DNA of 64,000 nt from Burkholderiales bacterium. Its GTDB lineage: Bacteria; Pseudomonadota; Gammaproteobacteria; Burkholderiales; Nitrosomonadaceae. Each line of letters opens with the position of its first letter. Within the stretch, counting starts at the first letter, position 1. The notes beneath the pieces were generated by a model, which saw nothing but the letters and a program-made list of their open reading frames with translations, searched no databases and was not told the origin of the DNA. Of the stretch, positions 11,517 to 22,216 are shown in pieces. The stretch is taken from the NCBI GenBank assembly GCA_024235795.1, contig JACKLR010000001.1, positions 1,240,001-1,304,000 on the forward strand. The letters run 5' to 3'. The translations under genes were made by a program, and so were the position numbers.

Positions 11517-11828
11517 TTAAATTTTTTCGCCGCTCGATCTAAATATACGTATTTTTTTTTGATCCGAGTCATATTCAAATCCTACGCGATCACTTTTTTT
11601 GGACGTAAAATTATATAAAGCAACATTAGATATATGAATAGGTAAATCCATGTTAACAATGCCACCGGACGCACCGGTAGAAGGATTAGGTTTTTGATGC
11701 TTTTTTACAGTATTCACACCCTGTATTTGAACGCGTGAATCTCCAACTAACTTTGCAACAGTACCACGCTTTCCTTTATCTTTTCCAGCAAGAATTATAA
11801 CATCATCACCTTTTTTGATCTTTTTCAT
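11517..11828 (-). CDS. rplX: 50S ribosomal protein L24
   Basis: Assembly-initiator protein of the 50S subunit with a KOW motif (KKGDDVIILAGKDKGKRGTV). GVNTVKKHQKPN and the GGIVNMDLPIHISNVALYN segment are conserved. 103 aa. It lies between rplN and rplE. Confidence 0.98.
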   Translation of the reverse strand: MKKIKKGDDVIILAGKDKGKRGTVAKLVGDSRVQIQGVNTVKKHQKPNPSTGASGGIVNMDLPIHISNVALYNFTSKKSDRVGFEYDSDQKKIRIFRSSGEKI

Positions 11829-11845
11829 CAGTATCTTCCAAGTAT

Positions 11846-12214
11846 TTATAAAACTTCTGGCGCTAAGGACACAATCTTCATAAATTTTGCGCTTCTTAAT
11901 TCTCTGGTTACAGGACCGAAAATCCTCGTTCCTATAGGTTCTAATTTATTATTTAATAATACAGCTGCATTACTATCGAATTTGAGTAAGGAACCATCTA
12001 TACGTCTTACGCCTTTGGCTGTGCGAACAACTACTGCATTATACACTTCACCTTTTTTTACTCTTCCACGAGGCGTTGCATCTTTGACGGTAACTTTTAT
12101 AATATCGCCGATATTTGCATAATGTCGTTTTGAGCCGCCAAGAACCTTAATACACATAACTGCACGTGCACCTGTGTTATCAGCTACTTTGAGCATTGAT
12201 TGCATTTGAATCAT
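11846..12214 (-). CDS. rplN: 50S ribosomal protein L14
   Basis: Subunit-bridge protein of the 50[21 protein letters not shown] and the signature [20 protein letters not shown] are complete; 122 aa. It is the first gene after the 237-bp gap, the position of the spc operon start in E. coli. Confidence 0.98.
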   Translation of the reverse strand: MIQMQSMLKVADNTGARAVMCIKVLGGSKRHYANIGDIIKVTVKDATPRGRVKKGEVYNAVVVRTAKGVRRIDGSLLKFDSNAAVLLNNKLEPIGTRIFGPVTRELRSAKFMKIVSLAPEVL

Positions 12215-12389
12215 TATAAATTCGCTTTTTCAGATTTATGAATAATATTTTCAACTAATTTTTGAAACGACTTATTTTAGGTTTCAAGAAATTTGATATT
12301 GAATTGATACTGAATTCACTTTACAAACAGAATTCATTTATAAACATTCAGCTACCTTTTATGCAGACCTCGTTTTAGGAAAGAGCGAG

Positions 12390-12418
12390 ATTTTACTGAT
12401 TAATGAATAATTAAGCAA
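12390..12418 (-). promoter_or_regulatory. Candidate spc operon promoter
   Basis: On the minus strand, TTGCTT (12413-12418) and TAAAAT (12390-12395) are separated by 17 nt, which fits a sigma70 promoter. They lie about 180 nt upstream of rplN, inside the only large gap of the ribosomal cluster (12215-12451). The position matches the S10/spc operon boundary known in E. coli. The rest of the gap is AT-rich and shows no other gene. Confidence 0.55.
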
Positions 12419-12451
12419 CTACCACATAAAATATTGTTATGCTATTGCTAT

Positions 12452-12700
12452 TCAAGACAATATTTTAACAACTCGCCACGACTTAGTCTTTGAGAAAGGT
12501 CTGCATTCCTCAATTAACACGATATCACCGATTTTGCTGGCATTAGTTTCGTCATGAGCATGATATTTTTTTGATCGAGAAATTATTTTTCCATACAATG
12601 GGTGTTTTACTCTTCTGTCAACTAGCACAGTAACCGTTTTATCCATTTTGTTACTGGTAACTTTCCCACTCAAGATGCGATTTAATTTCTCGTTATTCAT
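12452..12700 (-). CDS. rpsQ: 30S ribosomal protein S17
   Basis: Early 16S-binding OB-fold protein. [20 protein letters not shown] and [20 protein letters not shown] are characteristic; 82 aa. It overlaps the rpmC stop by 4 nt (ATGA-type overlap). A long gap follows, so it likely ends the S10 operon. Confidence 0.98.
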   Translation of the reverse strand: MNNEKLNRILSGKVTSNKMDKTVTVLVDRRVKHPLYGKIISRSKKYHAHDETNASKIGDIVLIEECRPFSKTKSWRVVKILS

Positions 12701-12891
12701 ATTTCATTACTTTTTTGTGTAATTATTGTTTTCACACGCGCAATATCTCTCTTTACTATTTTTAATTGATTTGTATTTGATATTTGTTGTGTTGCTAATT
12801 GCATTCTCAAACCAAATTGTGCTCTCAATAAAGAACGTAATTCTGTATTTAGTTCTATGAGATTCATTTTACGAAGCTCGTCTGCTTTCAT
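12697..12891 (-). CDS. rpmC: 50S ribosomal protein L29
   Basis: Exit-tunnel rim protein that helps dock trigger factor and SRP. The ATG at 12891 gives [20 protein letters not shown], aligning with the family N-terminus. A GTG 12 nt upstream would overlap rplP. 64 aa; it begins 1 nt after the rplP stop. Confidence 0.96.
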   Translation of the reverse strand: MKADELRKMNLIELNTELRSLLRAQFGLRMQLATQQISNTNQLKIVKRDIARVKTIITQKSNEI

Positions 12892-12892
12892 T

Positions 12893-13309
12893 TCATCCAC
12901 CAAGGTGCCGAATAGTAAATATTGTTCTTATTGGTAATTTTGCCGCTGCCAGCCTGAATGCTTCACGAGCTAATTCTTCGTTAACTCCATCCATTTCATA
13001 TAACATCTTTCCAGGCTTAATCTCAGCGACATAGTATTCCGGATTTCCCTTACCTTTGCCCATTCTGACTTCTGCAGGCTTTTGCGAAATCGGTTTATCT
13101 GGAAATATCCTTATCCATATACGGCCACCTCTTTTAATGTGCCTCGTCATCGCTCGTCTTGCTGCTTCAATTTGTCGCGCAGTTATCCTACCTCTTTCAA
13201 CAGCCTTTAAGCCGAACTCACCAAAACTGACCTTAGATCCCCGTGTTGCTATTCCGGTATTCCGTCCCTTTTGTTGTTTTCGATATTTTGTTCTAGCTGG
13301 TTGAAGCAT
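12893..13309 (-). CDS. rplP: 50S ribosomal protein L16
   Basis: Protein at the A-site tRNA elbow. [19 protein letters not shown] and the [20 protein letters not shown] motif are conserved. Of two consecutive ATGs, the second (13309) has the better spacing from GGAG. It overlaps the 3' end of rpsC by 17 nt, because S3 has a long tail here. 138 aa. Confidence 0.97.
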   Translation of the reverse strand: MLQPARTKYRKQQKGRNTGIATRGSKVSFGEFGLKAVERGRITARQIEAARRAMTRHIKRGGRIWIRIFPDKPISQKPAEVRMGKGKGNPEYYVAEIKPGKMLYEMDGVNEELAREAFRLAAAKLPIRTIFTIRHLGG

Positions 13310-14072
13310 CATTTTCTCCAGAATCTTTTGGGGTTCCTATGACATCCGCACTAGGATTATCATAAGGTAATTTATCTTTTTTACTGATTCTTTTTTTATC
13401 CGCATCCATAGTATTTTGAGATGTCGATTGAGCACCATGGTCTCTTCCTAACTCTTCACCTTTAAATATCCACACCTTAATGCCAATAATGCCGTATGTT
13501 GTTTGCGCCTCAGATGTTGCATAATCTAAGTCTGCCCTAAGTGTATGCAAAGGAACTCTACCTTCTCGATACCATTCAGTCCGAGCAATTTCGATTCCAT
13601 TTAATCGACCAGAACTCATAATTTTAATACCTTGAGCGCCTAGTCTCATAGCATTCTGCATGGCGCGCTTCATAGCACGTCGAAACATTATTCTTTTTTC
13701 AAGTTGCTGCGCAATATTGTCGGCTATCAACTGCGCATCGAGCTCGGGTTTTCTAATTTCTTCAATATTGACATGCACAGGAACACCCATTCTTTTTTGT
13801 AGTTCTGTGCGAAGCAATTCAATATCTTCACCTTTCTTGCCAATTACAACACCCGGTCGTGCACTATATATAGTAATTCTTGCGTTTTTAGAGGGTCTTT
13901 CAATTAACACTCTACCGACAGATGCATGTTTAAGTTTTTTGGATAAAAAGTTTCTTACTTTGATATCCTCATTAAGCATTAATGCAAATGTACTATTATT
14001 AGCATACCACTTTGATAACCAGTTCCTCTGAACCGAAAGCCGGAATCCAGTTGGATGTATTTTCTGACCCAT
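13293..14072 (-). CDS. rpsC: 30S ribosomal protein S3
   Basis: mRNA-entrance helicase protein with a KH domain ([20 protein letters not shown]). The C-terminal S3 domain ends at about residue 210 ([17 protein letters not shown]). It is followed by a low-complexity polar tail of about 45 residues ([20 protein letters not shown] onward) longer than E. coli S3. 259 aa. The tail overlaps rplP. Confidence 0.98.
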   Translation of the reverse strand: MGQKIHPTGFRLSVQRNWLSKWYANNSTFALMLNEDIKVRNFLSKKLKHASVGRVLIERPSKNARITIYSARPGVVIGKKGEDIELLRTELQKRMGVPVHVNIEEIRKPELDAQLIADNIAQQLEKRIMFRRAMKRAMQNAMRLGAQGIKIMSSGRLNGIEIARTEWYREGRVPLHTLRADLDYATSEAQTTYGIIGIKVWIFKGEELGRDHGAQSTSQNTMDADKKRISKKDKLPYDNPSADVIGTPKDSGENDASTS

Positions 14073-14108
14073 TAATATTGCCTATTGTCTTAAGTGTATA
14101 AATCTATA

Positions 14109-14438
14109 TTAATCAGCAACCGTAATTGTGATGTGACAGTTTGGTTTCATAATACGATTACCACGCCCTTTGGCTCGAGCACTTGATCGGGGCATAAACG
14201 TTGCTCTATCCACAAAAATGCTGGATATTTTTAGTTCATCAATATCAGCACCATTATTGTGTTCAGCATTTGCTATTGCAGATTCAAGCAACTGCCGAAT
14301 AATAACTGCACCCTTTTTAGGACTAAATGTAAGTATATTTATTGCCTTATCGACCGGCAGTCCTCTTATTTGATCAGCGACTAATCTTCCCTTTTGAGCT
14401 GATAGACGTACATTTCGTAATTTTGCAGTTGTCTCCAT
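14109..14438 (-). CDS. rplV: 50S ribosomal protein L22
   Basis: Protein lining the exit tunnel; mutations in its beta hairpin affect macrolide binding in other bacteria. [20 protein letters not shown] and [20 protein letters not shown] (the hairpin loop) are intact; 109 aa. Confidence 0.98.
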   Translation of the reverse strand: METTAKLRNVRLSAQKGRLVADQIRGLPVDKAINILTFSPKKGAVIIRQLLESAIANAEHNNGADIDELKISSIFVDRATFMPRSSARAKGRGNRIMKPNCHITITVAD

Positions 14439-14450
14439 AATTATGAAATC

Positions 14451-14729
14451 CTATCGTTTAGCTGTTTTTTTATCTGCTGCATGGCCTTTAAATGTTCTTG
14501 TCTGTGCAAACTCGCCTAATTTATGGCCAACCATATTTTCTGTTACATAAATTGGCACATGTTGTCTTCCATTATGTATCGAAATGGTCATTCCGATGAA
14601 GTTTGGGAGAATAGTTGACCTTCTGGACCATGTTTTTATAGGTCGCTTATCGTTAGACTCTTGAGCTTTCTCGACTTTTGCTATTAGATGTGAGTCAACA
14701 AAAGGACCTTTTTTAATTGATCTTGCCAT
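14451..14729 (-). CDS. rpsS: 30S ribosomal protein S19
   Basis: Head protein contacting the 50S A-site finger. [20 protein letters not shown] and the signature [20 protein letters not shown] are complete; 92 aa. It lies 3 nt after rplB. Confidence 0.98.
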   Translation of the reverse strand: MARSIKKGPFVDSHLIAKVEKAQESNDKRPIKTWSRRSTILPNFIGMTISIHNGRQHVPIYVTENMVGHKLGEFAQTRTFKGHAADKKTAKR

Positions 14730-14732
14730 TTT

Positions 14733-15566
14733 CTAACCTTTTCTTGAATATCGATGTCTCACGATCATAACTTCTGTCCGTTTATTTGAACGCGTGCGAT
14801 AACCCTTGGCCGGAGTCCCCCAAGGACTGACAGGATGTCTACCTCCTGAAGTGCGTCCTTCACCACCACCATGTGGATGGTCAATTGGATTCATTGCAAC
14901 CCCACGCACCGTTGGTCTTATCCCTCGCCATCTTGTTGCGCCGGCCTTACCAATAGATCTAAGATTATGCTCAGAGTTACTCACCTCCCCGACAGCAGCC
15001 CTGCAATTTATGTGAACTTTACGAATTTCTCCCGAACGTAATCTTAACTGGGCATAATTTCCATCTCTTGCTAGCAGCTGAGCTGATGTTCCAGCTGATC
15101 TTGCTAGTTGCGCACCTTTACCAGGCATCAATTCGATACAATGCACGACAGTTCCCACTGGGATATCTCGCAAAGCCAGAGCATCTCCAGCTTTAATTTG
15201 CGCATTGCTGCCACTAACAACTGATTCACCTTTCTTCAATCCTTTGGGTGCTATAATATACCTTCTTTCACCATCTCGATAACAAATCAAAGCAATATTG
15301 GCCGATCGATTTGGGTCATATTCTATTCTTTCGACAACGCCGGGTATATTATCTTTATTGCGCTTAAAATCTATTTTGCGATAAAACTGTTTATGTCCAC
15401 CACCTTTATGACGCGTTGTTATTTTTCCAGAATTATTTCGTCCTGCAGATTTAGTTTGCTTTTCAATTAAACTTTTATAGGGTCTACCTTTGTATAAATC
15501 TTTTTGAACAACTTGAACTACGGAACGTCTTCCCGGTGATGTTGGCTTGAGCTTTACGAGTGCCAT
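14733..15566 (-). CDS. rplB: 50S ribosomal protein L2
   Basis: Large basic protein close to the peptidyl-transferase centre. The conserved C-terminal [20 protein letters not shown] loop with its catalytically implicated His is present. The start at 15566 ([15 protein letters not shown]) overlaps the rplW stop by one base (TGATG) and has the better spacing from GAGGG; another ATG lies 3 nt upstream. 277 aa. Confidence 0.98.
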   Translation of the reverse strand: MALVKLKPTSPGRRSVVQVVQKDLYKGRPYKSLIEKQTKSAGRNNSGKITTRHKGGGHKQFYRKIDFKRNKDNIPGVVERIEYDPNRSANIALICYRDGERRYIIAPKGLKKGESVVSGSNAQIKAGDALALRDIPVGTVVHCIELMPGKGAQLARSAGTSAQLLARDGNYAQLRLRSGEIRKVHINCRAAVGEVSNSEHNLRSIGKAGATRWRGIRPTVRGVAMNPIDHPHGGGEGRTSGGRHPVSPWGTPAKGYRTRSNKRTEVMIVRHRYSRKG

Positions 15567-15901
15567 CATTTACCCTCTGCTTTTGATAAATTTGTAAAGC
15601 TAAGCTCTTGTCCCTCTTTTATACTTACAATAGCCTTTTTCCAATTGCTACGCCGCCCTAAATAACGACCAAAACGCTTTCGCTTTCCCTTTACATTAAT
15701 CGTTTGAACTTTTTCGACTATAATTTTTTGATCTTTCCAAAGTAACTCGACTGCGGCTTTTATTTCTTTTTTTGTTGCGTTTTTTAGAACACGAAATATA
15801 GTCTGATTATGGGTCTCGCCCAAGAAAGTACCTTTTTCTGAAATATATGGAGCAAGTATCACTTGCATTAAGCGCTCATAATTACCCGCGGAATTGTTCA
15901 T
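15566..15901 (-). CDS. rplW: 50S ribosomal protein L23
   Basis: Exit-tunnel protein that docks SRP and trigger factor. The [10 protein letters not shown] motif and the C-terminal [20 protein letters not shown] are typical; 111 aa. It overlaps rplD by 4 nt (ATGA) and rplB by 1 nt. Confidence 0.97.
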   Translation of the reverse strand: MNNSAGNYERLMQVILAPYISEKGTFLGETHNQTIFRVLKNATKKEIKAAVELLWKDQKIIVEKVQTINVKGKRKRFGRYLGRRSNWKKAIVSIKEGQELSFTNLSKAEGK

Positions 15902-16518
15902 GAAAATAGTTCCTCAAATTTCTTAATACCATCTGAAGTAATTAGCGTATTCTTGAATTTTAAAAGACTCACTGGGTCGGTATTATTAACCTCCAATGCG
16001 AGAGTATTTGGCAAGTTTCTCGACGACAAATATAGATTATCTTCTACTCCGTGCGTGATTAACAACACATCGTCAAACCCAAGCTTTTGCAGTTTTTCAG
16101 ACAATTCTTTTGTTTTATGTGAGCTTAGTGTAAATGAATCGATTACAGTCAGTCTTTGATCTCGTATGAGTTTAGACAAAATTACACTCATACCTGCACG
16201 ATACATTTTTTTATTCAACTTCTTATTAAAATTTTCTTCTGGACTGTTTGGAAAAACTTTTCCACCTCCACGCCAAATGGGACTTGAAGTTCTCCCGGCT
16301 CGTGCTCTTCCCGAGCCTTTTTGCCTCCATGGCTTATGATTTGATCGTGCAACTTGGGATCTTCCTTTCTGCGCTCTAGTCCCACTTCTCGAATTGGATA
16401 GATATGACGTAATTACTTGATGAACAAGTGTTTCATTGTATTCCCTATTAAACAGAGAATCAGATACAGATATGCTTCCTACATCTTCTTTCTGTTCATT
16501 GATCATCTTAAGATCCAT
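15898..16518 (-). CDS. rplD: 50S ribosomal protein L4
   Basis: Assembly protein and, in E. coli, repressor of the S10 operon through its leader. The tunnel loop GRSQVARSNHKPWRQKGSGR near residue 52 and the C-terminal domain are present. 206 aa, with a slightly extended N-terminus (MDLKMINEQKEDVGSISVS). Confidence 0.97.
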   Translation of the reverse strand: MDLKMINEQKEDVGSISVSDSLFNREYNETLVHQVITSYLSNSRSGTRAQKGRSQVARSNHKPWRQKGSGRARAGRTSSPIWRGGGKVFPNSPEENFNKKLNKKMYRAGMSVILSKLIRDQRLTVIDSFTLSSHKTKELSEKLQKLGFDDVLLITHGVEDNLYLSSRNLPNTLALEVNNTDPVSLLKFKNTLITSDGIKKFEELFS

Positions 16519-16537
16519 TGCCCATCTACCTTTTTAT

Positions 16538-17185
16538 TTATTGTTTCTCTTTAATACTTGGACGAATGATAACTTTTCCGCCCTTTGATCCTGGAACTGC
16601 GCCTTTCACAAGAAGCAGATTTCTTTCCTTATCAATTTTTATTATCTTCAGGTTTTGCGTCGTCCTTTTTACACAACCCATCTGTCCTGACATTTTTTTC
16701 CCTGGAAATATTCTTCCTGGATCTTGCGCCATGCCAATTGAACCAGGCTTTCTGTGAGCCTTTGAATTACCATGCGATGTTCGATTGGACGAAAAATTAT
16801 GGCGCTTTATAGTACCCGCATAACCCTTACCTATAGTAATTCCAGATATGTCAACTTTCTGACCTTCTTGAAATATATCAATTTCAATAGTCGATCCGCT
16901 TTCAATTTCCAGCAGTTCGTCATCAGATTTAACACGAAATTCTCTTATTATCCCACCAGCTTCAGCGCCTGCCTTCGAGTAATGGCCCGCCAATGGTTTA
17001 TTAACACGAATCGCTCTTTTTTTACCAAAAGCTAATTGAATTGCAGAATACCCATCTTTCGCTTGAGTTTTTACCTGCGTCACTCTATTTTTAGCGACAT
17101 CTATAATTGTCACCGGCAGACTATCCCCATTTTCCGTGAATACTCGCGTCATGCCTAATTTCTGGCCAATTAAACCTAAACTCAT
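16538..17185 (-). CDS. rplC: 50S ribosomal protein L3
   Basis: Early-assembly protein next to the peptidyl-transferase centre. [20 protein letters not shown] at the N-terminus and the central loop [20 protein letters not shown] are complete. The latter includes the Gln that is methylated in E. coli. 215 aa. Confidence 0.98.
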   Translation of the reverse strand: MSLGLIGQKLGMTRVFTENGDSLPVTIIDVAKNRVTQVKTQAKDGYSAIQLAFGKKRAIRVNKPLAGHYSKAGAEAGGIIREFRVKSDDELLEIESGSTIEIDIFQEGQKVDISGITIGKGYAGTIKRHNFSSNRTSHGNSKAHRKPGSIGMAQDPGRIFPGKKMSGQMGCVKRTTQNLKIIKIDKERNLLLVKGAVPGSKGGKVIIRPSIKEKQ

Positions 17186-17265
17186 TACTTTTCCTATTTT
17201 TTGAGATAGATCACTTTATTTTGATGGTGTTGCGATATTTTCTCAATCTTTATTCATGGAGAGAA

Positions 17266-17574
17266 TTAAAGCTTAATCTCAACATCCACACCAGCCGGCA
17301 GATCTAGCTTCATTAACGCATCTACCGTTTTATCTGTAGGGTCAATAATATCCATTAATCTGAGGTGTGTTCTTATTTCAAACTGATCACGCGATGTTTT
17401 ATTGACATGCGGAGAACGCAGAACATCAAACCTTTCTATCCGTGTCGGCAATGGCACCGGCCCTCTCACAACCGCCCCCGTTCTTTTTGCTGTATCAACT
17501 ATTTCGAGCGCTGACTTATCTATGAGACGATAATCAAATGCTTTTAAGCGAATTCTAATTTTTTGGTTTTGCAT
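17266..17574 (-). CDS. rpsJ: 30S ribosomal protein S10
   Basis: Head protein; in E. coli it doubles as NusE in antitermination. [20 protein letters not shown] and the loop [19 protein letters not shown] are intact; 102 aa. It is preceded by an 86-bp gap after tuf, in which I see only weak promoter-like sequence, so read-through from tuf is likely. Confidence 0.98.
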   Translation of the reverse strand: MQNQKIRIRLKAFDYRLIDKSALEIVDTAKRTGAVVRGPVPLPTRIERFDVLRSPHVNKTSRDQFEIRTHLRLMDIIDPTDKTVDALMKLDLPAGVDVEIKL

Positions 17575-17660
17575 ATTCTACTTTTGAGTTTATGAATTGA
17601 TATTATTGAATGTTGCATATTTCAACCTATCTATTCAATATTCAGAACTGTTTACCCTCG

Positions 17661-18851
17661 TTATTCAATTATCTTTGCAACCACGCCGGCGCCTACCGTT
17701 CTGCCCCCTTCACGGATAGCAAATCGCAGACCATCTTCCATTGCAATCGGCGCAATCAAATTGACCGTCACCGACACATTGTCACCCGGCATCACCATTT
17801 CAGTACCCGCTGGTAACTCTATCGCGCCAGTCACATCCGTTGTCCTGAAATAAAACTGGGGGCGATAGCCAGGGAAGAACGGTGTATGCCTTCCACCCTC
17901 TTCTTTACTTAGTACATATATTTCTGCTGTAAACTTGGTGTGCGGCGATATGCTTCCCGGCTTCGCTAACACCTGCCCACGCTCAACTTCTTCTCGTTTG
18001 GTGCCACGCAACAAAACACCCACATTATCTCCTGCCTGACCCTGATCAAGCAGTTTCCTGAACATCTCAACACCCGTACAAACCGTTTTCAGCGTTGGCT
18101 TCAATCCCACAATCTCGATTTCTTCTCCAACTTTAATGACACCTCTTTCAACACGGCCGGTTACCACCGTGCCACGCCCAGAAATTGAAAACACATCTTC
18201 AACAGGCATAATAAATGCACCATCAATCGCTCTTTCCGGCTCAGGGATATACGTATCCAACGCCTCTGCCAGCTTGAGAATCGACGGCTCACCAATCTCG
18301 CTTTGGTCGCCTTCCAGCGCCTTCAGCGCAGAACCGACAATGATCGGCGTATCATCGCCCGGAAAATCATACTTCGATAACAGCTCGCGGATTTCCATTT
18401 CCACCAATTCCAGCAATTCGGCATCATCCACCATATCCGCCTTGTTCATATAAACTATGATATAGGGAACACCAACTTGGCGCGCCAACAGGATATGTTC
18501 ACGTGTTTGCGGCATCGGCCCATCAGCTGCAGATACAACCAGTATCGCGCCATCCATTTGCGCAGCACCAGTAATCATGTTCTTGACATAGTCAGCATGC
18601 CCGGGACAATCAACATGCGCATAATGACGATTCTCAGTCTCATATTCCACATGCGCCGTATTAATAGTGATGCCGCGAGAACGTTCTTCCGGCGCCGAGT
18701 CTATCTGATCATAACTTTTCGACTCCCCACCATATTTTGATGTCAATATCGTCGTAATCGCCGCCGTCAGCGTCGTCTTACCATGATCCACATGACCTAT
18801 CGTTCCAACATTTACATGCGGCTTCGAACGTTCAAACTTGCTTTTTGCCAT
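17661..18851 (-). CDS. tuf: Elongation factor Tu
   Basis: Delivers aminoacyl-tRNA to the ribosome as a GTPase. G1 GHVDHGKTT near residue 19, G3 DCPGHADY near 81, G4 NKAD near 136 and the [10 protein letters not shown]5 region are present. Domains 2 and 3 are complete through [20 protein letters not shown]. 396 aa. Only this copy lies in the window. Its GC content is higher than that of the flanking ribosomal protein genes, consistent with strong codon selection. Confidence 0.98.
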   Translation of the reverse strand: MAKSKFERSKPHVNVGTIGHVDHGKTTLTAAITTILTSKYGGESKSYDQIDSAPEERSRGITINTAHVEYETENRHYAHVDCPGHADYVKNMITGAAQMDGAILVVSAADGPMPQTREHILLARQVGVPYIIVYMNKADMVDDAELLELVEMEIRELLSKYDFPGDDTPIIVGSALKALEGDQSEIGEPSILKLAEALDTYIPEPERAIDGAFIMPVEDVFSISGRGTVVTGRVERGVIKVGEEIEIVGLKPTLKTVCTGVEMFRKLLDQGQAGDNVGVLLRGTKREEVERGQVLAKPGSISPHTKFTAEIYVLSKEEGGRHTPFFPGYRPQFYFRTTDVTGAIELPAGTEMVMPGDNVSVTVNLIAPIAMEDGLRFAIREGGRTVGAGVVAKIIE

Positions 18852-18879
18852 GACCTGTCCCTTTATACTCTCATTAACT

Positions 18880-20970
18880 TTACTTCTTATTGATTACCGC
18901 TTCAGCCACATTTTTTGGAGCCTCAGCATAATGCTTAAATTCCATTGTGTATGTAGCCCTACCCTGTGTTGCCGATCTCAATGCCGTTGAATAACCAAAC
19001 ATTTCAGCCAGTGGCACTTCTGCACGAATTAACTTTAAGCCAGGAGTATCTTCCATGCCCTGTATCATTCCACGCCTTGATGACAGATCACCTACTACAT
19101 TTCCCATGAACTCTTCCGGCGACTCCACCTCAACAGCCATCATCGGCTCCAAAAGCACCGGATCAGCTTTTCTCATGCCATCCTTAAATGCAATTGAAGC
19201 AGCCATTTTGAACGCATTTTCATTAGAATCCACATCATGATAGGAACCGTCGAAAAGCGTAACCTTGACATCTACCACCGGAAAACCAGCCAATATACCA
19301 TTTGGTAGCGTATCTATCAATCCTTTTTCAACTGCAGGAATATATTCCCGCGGCACGACACCGCCTTTAATCTCATCGATAAATTCGAACCCTTTACCCG
19401 CTTCGTTCGGCTCCATCTTCAGCCAGACATGGCCATATTGACCACGACCACCAGACTGCTTGACAAACTTTCCTTCAACCTCTACCAGCTTCCTGATTGC
19501 TTCTCTATAGGCAACCTGCGGTGCGCCCACATTTGCTTCAACACCGAATTCACGTTTCATGCGATCAACAATAATCTCCAGATGCAGCTCTCCCATTCCA
19601 GAGATAATTGTCTGTCCAGATTCTTCATCAGTTCTGACTCTAAACGACGGATCTTCTTGAGCCAATCTGTTGAGTGCGATGCCCATTTTCTCTTGATCCA
19701 ACTTTGTTTTTGGTTCAACAGCCACATGTATCACCGGATCTGGAAAATCCATTCTTTCCAAAGTAATTATTGCATTCGGATCACACAATGTATCACCTGT
19801 TGTTACATCTTTGAGACCAACTGCCGCCGCGATATCTCCAGCCCGAACTTCTTTAATTTCTTCACGCTGATTAGCATGCATTTGCAAAATACGGCCTATT
19901 CTTTCTTTTTTTGTTTTTACTGGGTTATAAACTGAGTCCCCAGAATTAACCACGCCAGAATAAACCCTGAAAAATATGAGTTGACCCACATACGGATCAG
20001 TAGCTACTTTAAATGCCAACGCAGAAAAAGGCGCATTATCATCTGATTTCCTCTGATCAGATTCACCATTTTCTTTTTCACCCTGTATAGCCACCACATC
20101 AACGGGCGAAGGCATATAGTCAAGCACGGCATCAAGCATCGCTTGTACACCTTTGTTCTTAAATGCTGTGCCACAGAGCATGGGAATAATTTCATTATTG
20201 ATTGTTCTTAGGCGCAGACCTCTTTTTATATCTGAAATATCCAACTCACCATTTTCCAGATATTTATTCATCAAATCCTCATCTGCTTCCGCCGCAGTTT
20301 CAAGCATTTTTTCCTGCCATTCCTGCGCCGATGCTTTCAAATCATCTGGTATTTCACGCTCTTCAAATTTCAATCCTCTAGTTTCATCATCCCAATAAAT
20401 GGCCTTCATTTTTACGAGGTCAATTACACCTTCAAATTTGTCCTCGGCACCAATGGGTAACTGAATTGGCACGGGAACAGCTTTAAGCCGTGTTTTAATT
20501 TGCTCGTAGACGCGCATAAAATCAGCACCGGATCTATCCATCTTGTTCACAAATGCTAACCTTGGTACGTTATATTTATTGGCTTGGCGCCAGACGGTTT
20601 CAGTCTGAGGTTGCACACCACCTACTGCACAGAATACCGTACATGCACCATCTAATACCCGCAACGATCGTTCTACTTCAATCGTGAAATCAACATGACC
20701 CGGTGTATCGATAATATTGATACGATGCTCAGGATAATTACCATCCATTCCTTTCCAGAAACATGTTGTTGCAGCTGAAGTAATGGTAATACCTCTTTCC
20801 TGCTCTTGCTCCATCCAATCCATGGTTGCCGCACCATCATGAACTTCACCAATTTTATGCGACACACCTGTATAAAAAAGCACACGCTCAGTAGTTGTTG
20901 TTTTACCAGCGTCAATATGCGCCATAATTCCTATATTTCTATAGCGCTCTATGGGAGTTTTTCTTGCCAC
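18880..20970 (-). CDS. fusA: Elongation factor G
   Basis: Translocase GTPase of elongation and ribosome recycling. The GTP motifs are [19 protein letters not shown] (residues 17-35), [20 protein letters not shown] near 89 and [10 protein letters not shown] near 143. Domains II-V follow, with [20 protein letters not shown] in domain IV. 696 aa, the usual size. It lies between rpsG (72-nt gap) and tuf (28-nt gap). Confidence 0.98.
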   Translation of the reverse strand: MARKTPIERYRNIGIMAHIDAGKTTTTERVLFYTGVSHKIGEVHDGAATMDWMEQEQERGITITSAATTCFWKGMDGNYPEHRINIIDTPGHVDFTIEVERSLRVLDGACTVFCAVGGVQPQTETVWRQANKYNVPRLAFVNKMDRSGADFMRVYEQIKTRLKAVPVPIQLPIGAEDKFEGVIDLVKMKAIYWDDETRGLKFEEREIPDDLKASAQEWQEKMLETAAEADEDLMNKYLENGELDISDIKRGLRLRTINNEIIPMLCGTAFKNKGVQAMLDAVLDYMPSPVDVVAIQGEKENGESDQRKSDDNAPFSALAFKVATDPYVGQLIFFRVYSGVVNSGDSVYNPVKTKKERIGRILQMHANQREEIKEVRAGDIAAAVGLKDVTTGDTLCDPNAIITLERMDFPDPVIHVAVEPKTKLDQEKMGIALNRLAQEDPSFRVRTDEESGQTIISGMGELHLEIIVDRMKREFGVEANVGAPQVAYREAIRKLVEVEGKFVKQSGGRGQYGHVWLKMEPNEAGKGFEFIDEIKGGVVPREYIPAVEKGLIDTLPNGILAGFPVVDVKVTLFDGSYHDVDSNENAFKMAASIAFKDGMRKADPVLLEPMMAVEVESPEEFMGNVVGDLSSRRGMIQGMEDTPGLKLIRAEVPLAEMFGYSTALRSATQGRATYTMEFKHYAEAPKNVAEAVINKK

Positions 20971-21042
20971 AATCTAAATGCCCTACAATAATTAATTACT
21001 TTATTGAATGATGAATGAATGGATTAATCAAAAACCTATAAA

Positions 21043-21513
21043 CTAAAATCTAAAATGCGAGAAAGCTTTGTTCGACTCTGCCATTCGATGTACTTCTTCC
21101 TTTTTCTTGACAGCGCCACCTCTTCCTTCAGCCGCTTCGGTCAGCTCTCCGGCCAGACGCATATCCATAGATTTCTCACTTCTTTTTCTAGCGGCGTCAC
21201 GCAGCCATCGCATTGCCAAGGCATTTCTACGAACAGATCGAACTTCAACAGGCACCTGATAATTGGCGCCACCGACACGCCGACTTTTAACTTCTACCAA
21301 TGGACGTACATTTGTCAAGGCTTGCGTAAAAACCTCCATTGGGTCACCGCCTGTTTTCTTTTCTATTTGCGCAAGCGCACCGTATATAATCCTTTCAGCT
21401 ACGGACTTTTTACCGCGCGTCATCAGAACATTAACGAACTTTGCCAACTCAATATCATGGTATTTAGGATCAGGCAGTATTTCTCGCTTTGGAACTTCTC
21501 TACGTCTTGGCAT
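21043..21513 (-). CDS. rpsG: 30S ribosomal protein S7
   Basis: Initiator of 30S head assembly and, in E. coli, translational repressor of the str operon. [20 protein letters not shown] and the [20 protein letters not shown] signature are complete; 156 aa. It lies 33 nt after rpsL. Confidence 0.98.
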   Translation of the reverse strand: MPRRREVPKREILPDPKYHDIELAKFVNVLMTRGKKSVAERIIYGALAQIEKKTGGDPMEVFTQALTNVRPLVEVKSRRVGGANYQVPVEVRSVRRNALAMRWLRDAARKRSEKSMDMRLAGELTEAAEGRGGAVKKKEEVHRMAESNKAFSHFRF

Positions 21514-21546
21514 AATGCTTCCTCTTATCTTTTACACTATCAGCCA

Positions 21547-21924
21547 TTAAGCTGTTTTTGGCTTTTTGGAACCATACTTGGAACGTGCCTGCTTGCGATC
21601 TTTCACGCCCGCAGTATCAAGACTTCCTCTTACAGTGTGATATCGCACACCAGGAAGATCCTTCACACGACCGCCACGAATGAGCACCACCGAGTGTTCC
21701 TGGAGGTTATGCCCTTCCCCGCCAATATAACTGGATACTTCATAACCATTTGTAAGCCTCACTCTAGCAACTTTACGAAGCGCTGAATTCGGTTTCTTCG
21801 GTGTAGTTGTATATACCCGGGTGCACACACCTCTTTTTTGTGGACAATTTTCTAGCGCAGGTACATTACTTTTAACCCGTTTTGCAACTCTTGGCTTGCG
21901 TACTAATTGACTAATAGTCGGCAT
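21547..21924 (-). CDS. rpsL: 30S ribosomal protein S12
   Basis: Decoding-centre protein. The [18 protein letters not shown] loop has the wild-type Lys at position 43 and [13 protein letters not shown] has the wild-type Lys at 88, so no streptomycin-resistance change is visible. 125 aa. It is the first gene of the str operon, here headed by its own promoter and leader rather than by rpoC. Confidence 0.98.
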   Translation of the reverse strand: MPTISQLVRKPRVAKRVKSNVPALENCPQKRGVCTRVYTTTPKKPNSALRKVARVRLTNGYEVSSYIGGEGHNLQEHSVVLIRGGRVKDLPGVRYHTVRGSLDTAGVKDRKQARSKYGSKKPKTA

Positions 21925-21939
21925 ATTACTATGTCCTAA

Positions 21940-21965
21940 AAAACTGGGACGGCCTGTAGCCGTCC
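21940..21965 (-). terminator. Terminator-like hairpin (attenuator candidate) just upstream of rpsL
   Basis: On the minus strand GGACGGC (21959-21965) pairs with GCCGTCC (21947-21953) around a 5-nt loop, and a run of six T follows after CAG. This is the form of an intrinsic terminator. It lies between the str promoter and the rpsL start, only about 16 nt before the ATG, so it would act as an attenuator rather than as a terminator of yajQ, whose end is upstream of the promoter. Confidence 0.7.
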
Positions 21966-22030
21966 TGACTTATTGCTGAATTTGATTGTAAATTTTAGCT
22001 TAATAACTTCTAATTGCCTTTAAAATGGCC

Positions 22031-22069
22031 TTATCGCATTAATTTAGACTAATATTCTTGATGCGATAA
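22031..22069 (-). promoter_or_regulatory. Stem-loop in the rpsL leader
   Basis: A perfect 9-bp inverted repeat, TTATCGCAT at 22031-22039 and ATGCGATAA at 22061-22069, lies directly downstream of the str promoter, at the 5' end of the predicted leader RNA. Together with the hairpin before rpsL it gives a leader of about 150 nt with two strong structures. Confidence 0.5.
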
Positions 22070-22079
22070 AAGACTGCGG

Positions 22080-22108
22080 ATTCTATGGGGTTTATAGACT
22101 CATGTCAA
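22080..22108 (-). promoter_or_regulatory. Strong sigma70-like promoter of the str operon
   Basis: On the minus strand a perfect -35 box TTGACA (22103-22108) and a -10 box TAGAAT (22080-22085) are separated by exactly 17 nt. This is the best sigma70 match in the window. It lies about 150 nt upstream of rpsL and 108 nt after the end of yajQ. Confidence 0.8.
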
Positions 22109-22216
22109 GACAAAGGTTGCGCTTGTATTTATCTCGCCCACTTGTTTTTATTATGACTAACCTGTCACAAGCTTAATCGAAAATAACAGCGAAACATACC
22201 CTGACTGACTCTACCA

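Noticed and set aside
21055..21786. Long plus-strand frame antisense to rpsG/rpsL
   Set aside because: Long antisense frames are common opposite ribosomal genes; the minus-strand genes are certain.
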